Below are positions 14,297 through 22,111 of a stretch of 64,000 nt of DNA, piece by piece. The translations under genes and the position numbers were made by a program. Source of the DNA: Verrucomicrobiales bacterium (GTDB lineage Bacteria > Verrucomicrobiota > Verrucomicrobiia > Limisphaerales > J093); the NCBI GenBank assembly GCA_015075445.1, contig JABTUJ010000025.1, forward strand, positions 62,001 to 126,000. Reading direction: 5' to 3'. The first letter of the stretch is position 1; each line of letters opens with the position of its first letter. Under the pieces are notes generated by a model. The model did not search any database, was not told where the DNA came from, and saw only the letters and a program-made list of their open reading frames with translations.

Positions 14297-17074
14297 TCAG
14301 GCGGCCAGACGCCGTGTGAGGCCGACGATCTCGCGGATTTCGCCCGGGGTGAAGAACTTCTCGACGGCGTTGCGGCCGAAGATGGTCAGGGGCGGCTCGT
14401 AGAGGTCAGCCTCGGTGAGGCGGCGCTTGGCAAGGAATACCTCCTGCACGGCGCGTAGGAAGCGGATCTGGTCCCCGGTGTAGTGGTGGCTGGCGACATG
14501 GTCCTGGATGCCGCGGGCCACCACGGCCTCGTAGTCCGGGACGCCGTCGAGGTCGAGGACGCGGCGCACAAAGCCAAGGAAGCCGAGGCGAGAGTCCATG
14601 CGCAGGCCGTAGGCTTTTCGGATAAGATCGGGCGAGAGGCCGACTTCGCCGCCGGTGAGTTCGCGCTGAAGGACGCGCTCCAGGTCAAGCAACTGCGCTT
14701 CGGTCGGCTCGAGGCCTTCGCGAATGGCGGCGAGTGCCGGGTGACGATCGGCAACGGCCTGGACCCGTTGCTCGACGCGGCGGCGATACTCCTCGACGTG
14801 AACGGGCGGGCTGCTGGGCCTGACGATCAGGTCGCCCTTGGCGGCGACGAAGTCGGGGAGGTCGAGCTTCAGAAAGGCGCTGGGACGCTCGCGTCGGTTT
14901 CTCATCTCACCCGCGAGGTCGGTCATGACTTGCGTGAGCTGCTGTGGGGTAGCGGTGGCGAGCGAAGCATCGAGGATGGTCTTGATCGCGGATTGCCTCC
15001 CGGAGTCTTGGTGCACGTAGCCGGGCAATCGGCTGACATCGTCGGCGATAGATTCGAGAAGCTCGGGGGAAGGACGCCCCTGGAGAATCTGGAGCTTCAA
15101 CCGCTCGACCTTATTGGTGAACGTCTCGGCGGCGACGTCCACGTTGGCCGCGAAACGCAGGAGCGGCGCCACTTTGAGGCGGAGAAACTGGATACGCTCG
15201 CGGGTGACGTGGAGCCAAAAGCTGTCGGTCCAGGCGGGCTCCACCTCGTGCCATACTTTGCGCACTGGGAACGAGCCTTTCGGGATGCGGTCGAGCATCG
15301 TGCGGCAATCGAGCGCCGCCTGTGAGTGGGCGAACGACGCACGGTCGAGCAGCGTGGCTTCGAGCAGGTCGAGGCGGGTGTTGAAGATTCGAACGAGGAC
15401 CGGCATCTCCGAGGGTACGAGGTCATCGGTCTGCCGGCCGAAGTCGTTCTGCCAGAAATCGAGGATTAGAAACTCCGTCTTGCGTCCGTCGGGCAGTCGG
15501 TCGTAGTGGCGGCAGGCCTCGTGGTTACGCGTGCCGCGGCCGATCATTTGCCAGAGCTTGATGCGCGACTGAACCGGCTTCATGAAGACGAGGTTCACGA
15601 CTTCAGGGATGTCCACGCCGGTATCGAGCATGTCCACCGAGACAGCGATGCGCGGCTTGTCCTGCTTCTTGAACTTGCTTATCAGGCCGTCGCCGTAGGG
15701 ACCGTCGTGGACGCGCTCCATGCCGTAATGGATCACCTGCAGCAGACCAACGTGCTGTGGGTACATCTCCTCGAACACGTCGCGGATGCGTTCCGCGTGC
15801 TCCCGGGTCATGGCGAAGATGATGGTCTTGCCGGGGAGTTGGCCGCCCTGATCCAGGAGGGCGTGCTCCATGATCTCCTCCCACTGGCGGCGGAGCGTAT
15901 CCTTGTTGCTGACGAGGATTTCGAGGTCGGTGCCGGTGTAGTCAATCTGGTCTGGATCAAGGCCCTGCTCGATGAGCGCGTTGCGGTCCTCTTCGCTCAG
16001 GTTGGCGCCGTGGATGCCAGTGCGCTGGAAACCGGTGTGGGCTTGGTACAGGCGGAAATCCACGAGGCGTTTCTCCGCGACCGCCTGCTCGTAAGTGTAG
16101 AGAAACGTGGGCGTCTGGTTCTCGCAGGCGAACGTGCGAAAGGTGTCGCGATCAATGAAGTTTGCTGGCGTGGCGGTGAGGCCAATCATCCGGGCGTCGA
16201 AGTGCTCGATCACTTCGGTGAAGCGGTTGAAAATGGACCGGTGGGCTTCGTCGAAGATGATGAGGTCGAAGAAGCCGGGGCTGAACTTCCCGAAGCAGCG
16301 GCCCATCGTCTGCAAGGTGGCCACGTAGAGGCGCTTGTCGGTGTCGAGGTTGGCGGTGTGGATACGGACCCGCGGTTCGTGCGGAAGGAAGGTCTTGAAG
16401 CCGTCGTTGAGTGCCTGTTCGACCAAGGCGTCACGGTCGGCCACGAAGAGGATCTTCTGGGCCCAATGCGCGCGAAGGAAAAGGTCAATGAGCGCCATGA
16501 CCGTTCGAGTCTTGCCTGAGCCTGTGGCCATAACCAGCAGGGCGCGCCGCAGACCCCGCTCGAACGCCTCGCACACGCGCCGAATCGCCTCGTGCTGGTA
16601 GGGGCGGTCCACGACGGAGGTGTTGATCGCGGTGGAGGCAAGGGGTTGGCCGTTCTGACGAATGAAGAGGAGCCGCTCCAGGTCGGCCGGAGTGAAGAAC
16701 CCGGCCACGAGACGTGGGTGGGCGAGGCCGACTTCCCAAAACCACGTGTTGAGGCCGTTGGACATGAAACCGAACGGCGCAAAAGCCTGACGTCGGGCGA
16801 GGGTGGTGACGTACTGACGAAGTTGCTCCTCGGCGGTGCGGGGGTCACGGGAGGCACGCTTGGCCTCGACGACGCTGAGCACCTCGGCGGAAGGCCGGTA
16901 CAACGTGTAGTCGGTGATGCCGTTCCAGGGCGTGGGATCGTAACCATCAACGGGAACTTCGAAGCGGACCTGGCTGCGGTCATGCAGCTTCCAGCCCCGC
17001 GCGAGGAGGAGTGGGTTGACGAGAAGGGACCGCGTGGCCGATTTGTTCAGCGATTGGGTTTCAATCGGGTCCAT
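14297..17074 (-). CDS. hsdR: Type I restriction enzyme endonuclease/translocase subunit
   Basis: 925 residues. HsdR translocates DNA and cuts it away from the target. The N-terminal nuclease domain shows ITDYTLYRPSAEVLSVVEAK (the D...ExK pattern near residues 54-73). SF2 helicase motifs follow: Walker A MATGSGKTRT near residue 181, the DEAH box IIFDEAHRS near 270, GLTATPA near 297, and motif VI GRGTRN near 545. The C-terminal region is helical and ends in GEIREIVGLTRRLAA. The domain order is that of the compact EcoAI-like HsdR group. It is first in the operon, so the promoter should lie upstream of 17074, where no clear box was recognised. Confidence 0.93.
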   Translation of the reverse strand: MDPIETQSLNKSATRSLLVNPLLLARGWKLHDRSQVRFEVPVDGYDPTPWNGITDYTLYRPSAEVLSVVEAKRASRDPRTAEEQLRQYVTTLARRQAFAPFGFMSNGLNTWFWEVGLAHPRLVAGFFTPADLERLLFIRQNGQPLASTAINTSVVDRPYQHEAIRRVCEAFERGLRRALLVMATGSGKTRTVMALIDLFLRAHWAQKILFVADRDALVEQALNDGFKTFLPHEPRVRIHTANLDTDKRLYVATLQTMGRCFGKFSPGFFDLIIFDEAHRSIFNRFTEVIEHFDARMIGLTATPANFIDRDTFRTFACENQTPTFLYTYEQAVAEKRLVDFRLYQAHTGFQRTGIHGANLSEEDRNALIEQGLDPDQIDYTGTDLEILVSNKDTLRRQWEEIMEHALLDQGGQLPGKTIIFAMTREHAERIRDVFEEMYPQHVGLLQVIHYGMERVHDGPYGDGLISKFKKQDKPRIAVSVDMLDTGVDIPEVVNLVFMKPVQSRIKLWQMIGRGTRNHEACRHYDRLPDGRKTEFLILDFWQNDFGRQTDDLVPSEMPVLVRIFNTRLDLLEATLLDRASFAHSQAALDCRTMLDRIPKGSFPVRKVWHEVEPAWTDSFWLHVTRERIQFLRLKVAPLLRFAANVDVAAETFTNKVERLKLQILQGRPSPELLESIADDVSRLPGYVHQDSGRQSAIKTILDASLATATPQQLTQVMTDLAGEMRNRRERPSAFLKLDLPDFVAAKGDLIVRPSSPPVHVEEYRRRVEQRVQAVADRHPALAAIREGLEPTEAQLLDLERVLQRELTGGEVGLSPDLIRKAYGLRMDSRLGFLGFVRRVLDLDGVPDYEAVVARGIQDHVASHHYTGDQIRFLRAVQEVFLAKRRLTEADLYEPPLTIFGRNAVEKFFTPGEIREIVGLTRRLAA

Positions 17075-17548
17075 CGAACGGGACTACGGTTAACGAGATG
17101 ACCCACGCTTGGCGAGGCTGAAGTTCGTCCGCAGGGCCGTTACGGCGACCGACCTCGTGAGGGATAGCCGGACAATCTCGGGAGCCGAGCTGGAGTGGTT
17201 GGCAGGTTCGCCGCTCGCTTTGCCTTTCCAGCCGACTTCCCAAGGAGGCTGATCGGCCGACCAGATCAGCCACGGCGTGCATAACAGCGGTGGCATGCCG
17301 CCGTGGGAAAATCAGTGCCAGGCTTCACCTCGGGAGCCGAACCACTCACCTGTCCCACACCCAACGCCGTCCACCGTTCCTCCGAATCGAGGCGCAGATC
17401 AGGTCGGGCTTCGAGGCGGAAGTCGGGCCACAGCGGGTTGTGCTGGCCGGAGGCTGAAGACGCCCAGCATCACCAATGGACGCGACATCGTGAATGCGCG
17501 TCTGCGTCCAGTCCCGCCAGCCTCCCGCGCGCCATCATCCAATTCGCT
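17075..17548. other. Intergenic, no gene seen
   Basis: Short open frames occur on both strands but none has protein-like sequence, a start signal or a recognisable motif. The stretch should contain the hsdRMS promoter on the minus strand. Confidence 0.5.
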
Positions 17549-17850
17549 ATGCGCGCCATGATGATGGAGCGTCCCCAGGATCCACTGGTGCCGCGCGAGA
17601 TTCGTGAGCTGGGGCCCGGTCCTGGACCGGTGCTGGTGCGCGTTGCGGCCTGCCCGGTGTGTCACGCGGATCTGCACGTGCTGGACGGCGAACTCCCGGA
17701 CCCGAAGCTCCCGCTGATCCTCGGGCACGAGCTCGTCGGCCGAGTCCTCACCCTGGGTGCGGAGGTCCGGGGCTTGAAGGCTCGCCATTGTGTCGGCATT
17801 CCATGGCTGGCCTGGACGTGCGACGAATGCGGGTTCTGCCGGGGCGGTCA
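17549..17850 (+). pseudogene. Zinc-dependent alcohol dehydrogenase, N-terminal fragment
   Basis: About 100 residues from ATG 17549 match the GroES-like N-terminal domain of medium-chain zinc dehydrogenases. VAACPVCHADLHVLDGELP holds the catalytic Cys and LPLILGHELVGRV the His-Glu pair. GIPWLAWTCDECGFCRGG carries three Cys of the structural zinc site. The sequence stops being protein-like exactly where the convergent SDR gene ends (17848), and the Rossmann half is missing. It is a 3'-truncated relic, cut when the SDR region was joined to it. Confidence 0.75.
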
Positions 17851-18636
17851 AGTGATCGAGAAACCGTCGTCCATCGGGAAGTCCACCCCCGTCGCATGCC
17901 GTGCCTCATCACTGGCGAGGAACAGGACCGCAGCGGCGACTTCCTCCGGTTCCGCGAACCCGTGATCGGTCACCAACGCCTGCAAAGCCGCGCCCCGACC
18001 GCCCGTCGCGGCGATCTGCCGGGGCCACAGGTCCGTGGATTCCCACATCGGCGTCGCGACCGCGCCAGGGGAGATTGAGTTGACGCGGATGCGGTGCGGT
18101 CCGCCTTCGAGGGCCGCGACGCGGGTGAAGAACCGGATGGCGGCTTTGCTGGTACCGTAGGCCGCGTTGCCGGCGAGCGGCTTGAGGCCCGCTGCCGAGG
18201 CGATGTTGATGATGCACCCACCGCCCCCCGCCTTCATGGCGCGCATCACCTGCTGCGTCCCCAGGAACACGCTGTCGAGGTTGGTGGACATCACCCGCCG
18301 CCAATCGGCGAGGTCCAGTTCCATGATCGGCTTGGCGAACGCGATGCCAGCGTTGTTGACGCAGAGGTCCAGCCGCCCCCACTCGGAGACGATTCGGTCA
18401 ATCGCGGCCTGCCAATCCGGCTCGGACCGCACATCCAGCCGGAGCGCGAGCACCTGGCCGCCATCCGCACGGATGCTCTCCGCGACGCATGCAACTTCCG
18501 GCTGATCGAGATCCGCCAGGGTGACCTTCGCCCCTTCCCCGGCCAGACGCTGGGCCGCTGCCTTGCCGATACCGGACGCGGCACCGGTCACCAAGGCGAC
18601 CTTGCCGAGGAACCGTTGTGGACTCGGCGTCTTCAC
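17848..18636 (-). CDS. Short-chain dehydrogenase/reductase
   Basis: 262 residues, the classical SDR length. Nucleotide binding is by TGAASGIG near residue 18, and an acidic residue follows strand 2 (LADLDQ), which favours NAD(H). VNNAGIAFA, the catalytic Ser in IASAAG and the YGTSK pair complete the active site. The end reads HATGVDFPMDDGFSIT, the usual SDR C-terminal substrate loop. The substrate cannot be told from sequence. It is a single gene with no operon partner and meets the truncated alcohol dehydrogenase tail to tail. Confidence 0.9.
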   Translation of the reverse strand: MKTPSPQRFLGKVALVTGAASGIGKAAAQRLAGEGAKVTLADLDQPEVACVAESIRADGGQVLALRLDVRSEPDWQAAIDRIVSEWGRLDLCVNNAGIAFAKPIMELDLADWRRVMSTNLDSVFLGTQQVMRAMKAGGGGCIINIASAAGLKPLAGNAAYGTSKAAIRFFTRVAALEGGPHRIRVNSISPGAVATPMWESTDLWPRQIAATGGRGAALQALVTDHGFAEPEEVAAAVLFLASDEARHATGVDFPMDDGFSIT

Positions 18637-19155
18637 TTTCGGACAAGCGGATCCTAGGTTCAGTTCCGCCGGCCGTTCAACGCCGAATCGCCGGGTAGGG
18701 ACCGAGGGACTGGCGCTTCCAGTTTGCGTTCACCCGCAGGGCGTTGGTTCGCGTCCCGACCATACGGCGGCGGACATCGGCCGCGGGCTACCGACCGCCT
18801 CCTGCTCATGGCGATGGGCTTGACCGAGGCGGTACTTGGCGGAACGCCGGTCAACAACTGAAGCCCTCCATTGCGTGCCAGCGATTCCGTGGGGGGCCGA
18901 GATCCGGGGCACGGAATCGCTTTGGGGCCGCGCGGCCCCCTCAGAGCGCAAGAGAAACCGACCTGAAAAGCGCCGGTAGCCAGGGCAGGGTTCCGTCCGC
19001 AGTTCCCAGGCGCCCGGTCGCACGGGATGGTCACCGACGCGCCCGGCGCTTTTCCTCCTCGAAGCCGAGCATCGCCGGGCACCTGATGGGGCGTGCCACT
19101 GGTGGTCGGCTGGAGGTTCGCCAAGAGCGGATGCAGCGGGTTCGCGTCACGAGCG
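18637..19155. other. Intergenic with strong hairpins, no gene seen
   Basis: No credible coding sequence. At 18881-18920 there is an 11-pair perfect inverted repeat (GCGATTCCGTG/CACGGAATCGC, 18-base spacer). It is followed at once by a second hairpin GGGGCCGC/GCGGCCCC at 18924-18939. The pair looks like a dispersed palindromic element or a bidirectional transcription barrier. Confidence 0.55.
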
Positions 19156-19455
19156 TCACTCGTTGAGACCGACCACGAGGTTCCGTGCGGATTCCAAATG
19201 TGGAAACTGTCCACATTTGCGGGCGACGTTCATCCAGCGGTTGGCCAGGGAAATGTCGAGCGGCCACTGGGTCGGGAGCCAGGTCCGCCAGTGGCCGTGA
19301 CCGAGGCGGTTCTTCATCTCGATCAGCTTGTGGCCGATGGCGATGATGTCGCCAGTGGACCGTTCCAGGAGCAGGTTCACCTCCCGGGTGGTCTGTTTCA
19401 CAAACTGGATGTCCTTCTTCGGGAGGGCGTCGTAGTCAAAGGTGAGTTCGTTCAT
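19156..19455 (-). CDS. DUF3102 domain protein
   Basis: 99 residues from ATG 19455 (MNELTFDYDALP). The segment LLLERSTGDIIAIGHKLIEM then KNRLGHGHWRTWL is the DUF3102 signature: a helix pair followed by a Trp-rich turn, resembling phage and plasmid replication-associated proteins. LANRWMNVARKCGQFPHLES continues the helical domain. The protein ends early compared with longer DUF3102 members, which carry extra C-terminal regions. The family is typical of mobile elements. It lies downstream of two unassigned genes on the same strand and is probably part of an integrated-element remnant. Confidence 0.75.
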   Translation of the reverse strand: MNELTFDYDALPKKDIQFVKQTTREVNLLLERSTGDIIAIGHKLIEMKNRLGHGHWRTWLPTQWPLDISLANRWMNVARKCGQFPHLESARNLVVGLNE

Positions 19456-19870
19456 GATCTTTGGTGTTGGTGGTTCATACGTTGATGCGGCGGGCAACGC
19501 GTCGGCACGGCAGGCCGTCACGTTATGGGAGGGTGGCTTGCTTGGCACGTGGGTGGTTCTGGTGTCTTGCGGACGGAACCATGATCTGAATGACGAGGGG
19601 GAGGCGGTCAGGCGGACCGGCTTGAAGGCGGGGGTCCGGGTTGCCGGGATCGAGGGTGTGGACCTGGCGCGGCGGGATCGTCGAGTCCGGGCGCGTTGTC
19701 GGTGGTTGGGCTTTCCGGGGTGATGTGATTCGGGGTGAGCGGCTGGGGACGGGGTGGGCCGGGTCCACCCCCCCCACCCCTCTCACTTCCTTTTCCCCTC
19801 CCCACCTTTCGAGCGAGGTCTCGGAGGGTGGGCGGAATTCCCGCCGCCCGTCGGCGCCCGGTCAGGCGGA
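19456..19870. other. Intergenic, no gene seen
   Basis: Contains a strongly strand-biased C/T-rich run near 19765-19805 on the plus strand. No open frame with protein-like sequence and no recognisable repeat or RNA was found. Confidence 0.45.
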
Positions 19871-20461
19871 CTACTGCGGCGCGACAATCAGCGCGACGTG
19901 TTCGCCGAGTCGAATCTCCTCCACCGAGAAGCTCGGCGAGTTCAGGAACCGGTCGGTGTCGAAGATCAGACCATCGCAGCAACTCCGCTCCCACGCCGCA
20001 TAGGCTTCGGGGTAATACAGTTCGAACAACTCGTACGCGGCCTCCCGGCGCAGGTCCTGGAAGTTGGTCCCTTCGAAGAGGTGCAGGGCCTGGTCTTCGA
20101 CGGTTCCGGCCGTGAGCGTCTGAAGGTCGTACCCGCAGCAATTCACGGTGAAATGAATCCGCAGGAAGTTCTCGAACGCATCGCCGCCCAACTCGAGGAG
20201 CAGGCGGTCCACGGCCAGTAGGTCAGCGGCCGTGACGGCGGTGCGATGTTCAAAGACCACGGCAACACCGGGGTGATCACCGGCGGGCCAAAACTCGGCC
20301 TCGCCGTCAGCATCGTGTTCCCAATGCACCACCTCGTCGGCGGTGAGCAGGCGTTCGATGGCTGATTGGCTCCGGAAGTTGAAGCCCTCGAAGCTACCCA
20401 GGTCAAACTGGAGCTCGGGGGCGGTGATGGGTTCGGTTTGGGGCTGATTGGTTTGTTCCAT
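19871..20461 (-). CDS. Hypothetical acidic protein of an accessory element
   Basis: 196 residues from ATG 20461, strongly acidic, no signal peptide or membrane segment. A disordered N-terminus (MEQTNQPQTEPITAPELQF) precedes a folded part with paired Cys (FTVNCCGYD and WERSCCDGL) and many Phe/Leu helices. I do not recognise the family. AAGGAGACATCTTT just upstream on the minus strand supplies a good ribosome-binding site. It shares orientation with the genes at 19156 and 20530, with a terminator-like hairpin separating it from the latter, so it probably has its own promoter. Confidence 0.65.
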   Translation of the reverse strand: MEQTNQPQTEPITAPELQFDLGSFEGFNFRSQSAIERLLTADEVVHWEHDADGEAEFWPAGDHPGVAVVFEHRTAVTAADLLAVDRLLLELGGDAFENFLRIHFTVNCCGYDLQTLTAGTVEDQALHLFEGTNFQDLRREAAYELFELYYPEAYAAWERSCCDGLIFDTDRFLNSPSFSVEEIRLGEHVALIVAPQ

Positions 20462-20499
20462 AAAGATGTCTCCTTGCGTCTAAAGTATTGGTCGAAAAG

Positions 20500-20522
20500 G
20501 CCGCCGGGGTCCTCCCGGCGGC
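20500..20522 (-). terminator. Rho-independent terminator-like hairpin
   Basis: On the minus strand a perfect nine-pair stem (GCCGCCGGG/CCCGGCGGC, five-base loop) is followed by CTTTTC. It lies eight bases past the stop of the 20530-20847 gene and upstream of the 19871-20461 gene. The short T run makes it a moderate terminator. Confidence 0.55.
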
Positions 20523-20529
20523 GGGTTGG

Positions 20530-20847
20530 TTACGATCGTTCCGGCGAATCCGGAAGCCAGGCAACGCACTGGCAGGTTTCGGACTCGTAGTGATGCAGGG
20601 CGCGGCGCAGTGCGGTCAGGAAATCCTGGTCCGAGCGATCGCACCAGTGCAGGAGGTCGGCGAGCAAGTCGCAGAGGGCATCCTGCGGGTCGGTTCCGGT
20701 TTGGCGGCGAAACTCCTCCACCGCGGCAGCGGCCCAGAGAGCCCTGTCGGCGTTGGACGGTTCGCGCTGCCGCGGGCGGGTTTTTGCCGGTTGACGGCCG
20801 AGTCTTGTCTTGAGTGGTGGATGACCGGTAGGTCCAGAGCGTTTCAT
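20530..20847 (-). CDS. Small hypothetical protein
   Basis: 105 residues from ATG 20847. A basic, Pro/Arg-rich N-terminus (MKRSGPTGHPPLKTRLGR) leads into a compact helical domain: RALWAAAAVEEFRRQTGTD then LCDLLADLLHWCDRSDQDFL, ALHHYESETC. The pattern of a helix followed by 'DLLADLLHWCD' suggests a small regulatory or structural domain encoded by mobile elements, but I do not recognise a family. It precedes the 19871 and 19156 genes in the same direction. Confidence 0.6.
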   Translation of the reverse strand: MKRSGPTGHPPLKTRLGRQPAKTRPRQREPSNADRALWAAAAVEEFRRQTGTDPQDALCDLLADLLHWCDRSDQDFLTALRRALHHYESETCQCVAWLPDSPERS

Positions 20848-20872
20848 GGTGTGTGTCTCGTTGGTGGTAAAG

Positions 20873-20899
20873 CCGCCGCCGGGATGGTCCCGGCGGCGG
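20873..20899. terminator. Perfect 12-pair GC hairpin
   Basis: CCGCCGCCGGGA and its exact complement are separated by three bases. The core resembles the hairpin at 20500-20522, so the two are copies of one element flanking the 20530-20847 gene. On the minus strand it is followed by CTTTACC, a weak tail. It may act as an element boundary rather than a terminator. Confidence 0.45.
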
Positions 20900-20986
20900 G
20901 TGACGCTGGAGTTCCCGTGCGATCCGGCGACGGTGGTGGGGGTGGCCCAAGCGTTCTGGAGGCGAGCATGGTCAGATCACCCGCAG

Positions 20987-21570
20987 ATGCGCATTTTGCT
21001 GGCCGTCGAACCGGTGGATTTCCGCCGCGGCATCGATAGCCTGGCTGCGCTGTGCCGTCAGGCACTGGGTAGCGACCCGCAAACCGGGGCGCTGTTCGTC
21101 TTCCGGTCGCGGCGTGGCCACGCCATACAAGTGCCTGACCTATGACGGCCAAGGCTACTGGTGTTGCCAGAAACGACTCTCGCAAGGCCGCTTCGGTGGC
21201 TGGCCCAAGCCCGGCGCCAGTGCCGCCCTGCGCTTGGAGCCCCATCAACTGCACCTGTTGCTCTGGAATGGCGATCCGTCCGGTGCGGTGGCGGCGCCGC
21301 TGTGGCGCGCGGTGCCGGTGGCCGGGTAAACCGAAAACCGGCGATCGTCCTTACGTTCCAGGATTGGCCCCTTACACTCCGGGGCATGTCGTTGGTTTTG
21401 CTCCGCTAGTCCAGGCCACGGTCTTCGCCCTGCAGGGGTTGCGCTGTTGCCTGTGCGGCAAAACCTTTACGGCCCAGCGCCGCCGGAGGCGGAACACTGC
21501 AAGACGATCCCAACGTGGGGTTGATGATCGGGATCCTGCGCTTTGGTGGGGGTCAAGGTCCATTTCGTCT
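20987..21570 (+). mobile_element. Decayed IS66-family remnant (tnpB and tnpC fragments)
   Basis: ATG 20987 opens an IS66 Orf2 (TnpB) sequence: MRILLAVEPVDFRRGIDSLA, GALFVFRSRRGHAIQ. A frameshift near 21125 moves the rest to another frame (CLTYDGQGYWCCQKRLSQG, LEPHQLHLLLWNGDP, stop 21329). Downstream, about 21360-21480 gives a fragment of the TnpC transposase zinc region (LRCCLCGKTFTAQ). About 21520-21565, in a further frame, gives GLMIGILRFGGGQ, matching the 'SMI-LLKYG-G-PF' region. Accessory Orf1 and the catalytic DDE domain are absent, and no terminal repeats were found. It is a dead copy whose right side abuts and truncates the CsgG-like gene. Confidence 0.7.
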
Positions 21571-21574
21571 CGCA

Positions 21575-21799
21575 AGCCACCGACGGCGTGGATTCCAGCA
21601 GGTCGAACTTGCCGAGGCGGGCCAACGCGACGACGAGCATCTCCGTCAGTCCTTCCGCGATGGCGGCCGAACGCGTACGCGACCCCTGGCTAGCGACGGC
21701 CACCGTGACGGGCGCCACGACCAAGTTTGGCAGACTTCCGTCCGCGGCCCGAGCGCCACTCGCTGCCAAGGAGATCAGCGTGGCGGAAAGCCAGACCAT
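21575..21799 (-). pseudogene. CsgG/LpoB-like lipoprotein-family N-terminal fragment
   Basis: From ATG 21799 the sequence has a signal peptide (MVWLSATLISLAASGARA). It then reads LPNLVVAPVTVAVASQGSRT and AAIAEGLTEMLVVALARLGK then FDLLES, the usual start of CsgG- or penicillin-binding-protein-activator-like domains that detect or assemble envelope components. After about residue 72 the sequence turns into reverse-strand IS66 material, so the gene was cut by the insertion. It lies downstream of the STPK gene on the same strand and may once have been its operon partner. Confidence 0.55.
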
Positions 21800-22111
21800 C
21801 TGCCCGGCATGACGCCAGCGGGACGAGGGGGTGAGGCATCAGGAGGACTGGGCTGAACGGGATTCGGTTCCAGAGGGCTGACCGACCGGCAAGAGGCTTC
21901 GTTGTCATCGCTGTGTTGGGGCTGATTGTTCTCTCGGCGCTGTCCTCCGCCGACGCAGGCGGAGGCCGCCGACATGGGGAGTAAAGGAGCGTGCGCGAAA
22001 AGGTCACAGGATCAGCCGCAGAGCGCTCGGGGCATCACGAGCGGTGCACCCCTGCCCACGCCCGGGCGACGTCGAGGATGCCAATCGGAGTCAGGGCTGC
22101 GGGCCAATCCG
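21800..22111. other. Intergenic, no gene seen
   Basis: No protein-like frame and no strong repeat between the kinase stop and the truncated CsgG-like start. Confidence 0.45.

Noticed and set aside
12395..14458. Plus-strand open frame of 687 codons across hsdM
   Set aside because: Shadow of hsdM. The minus-strand frame carries methyltransferase motifs I and IV, and the plus frame has only Gly/Ala/Glu-rich filler.
18660..19214. Open frames on both strands between the SDR and DUF3102 genes
   Set aside because: Neither frame has protein-like composition, a ribosome-binding site or motifs, and the stretch is dominated by hairpin repeats.
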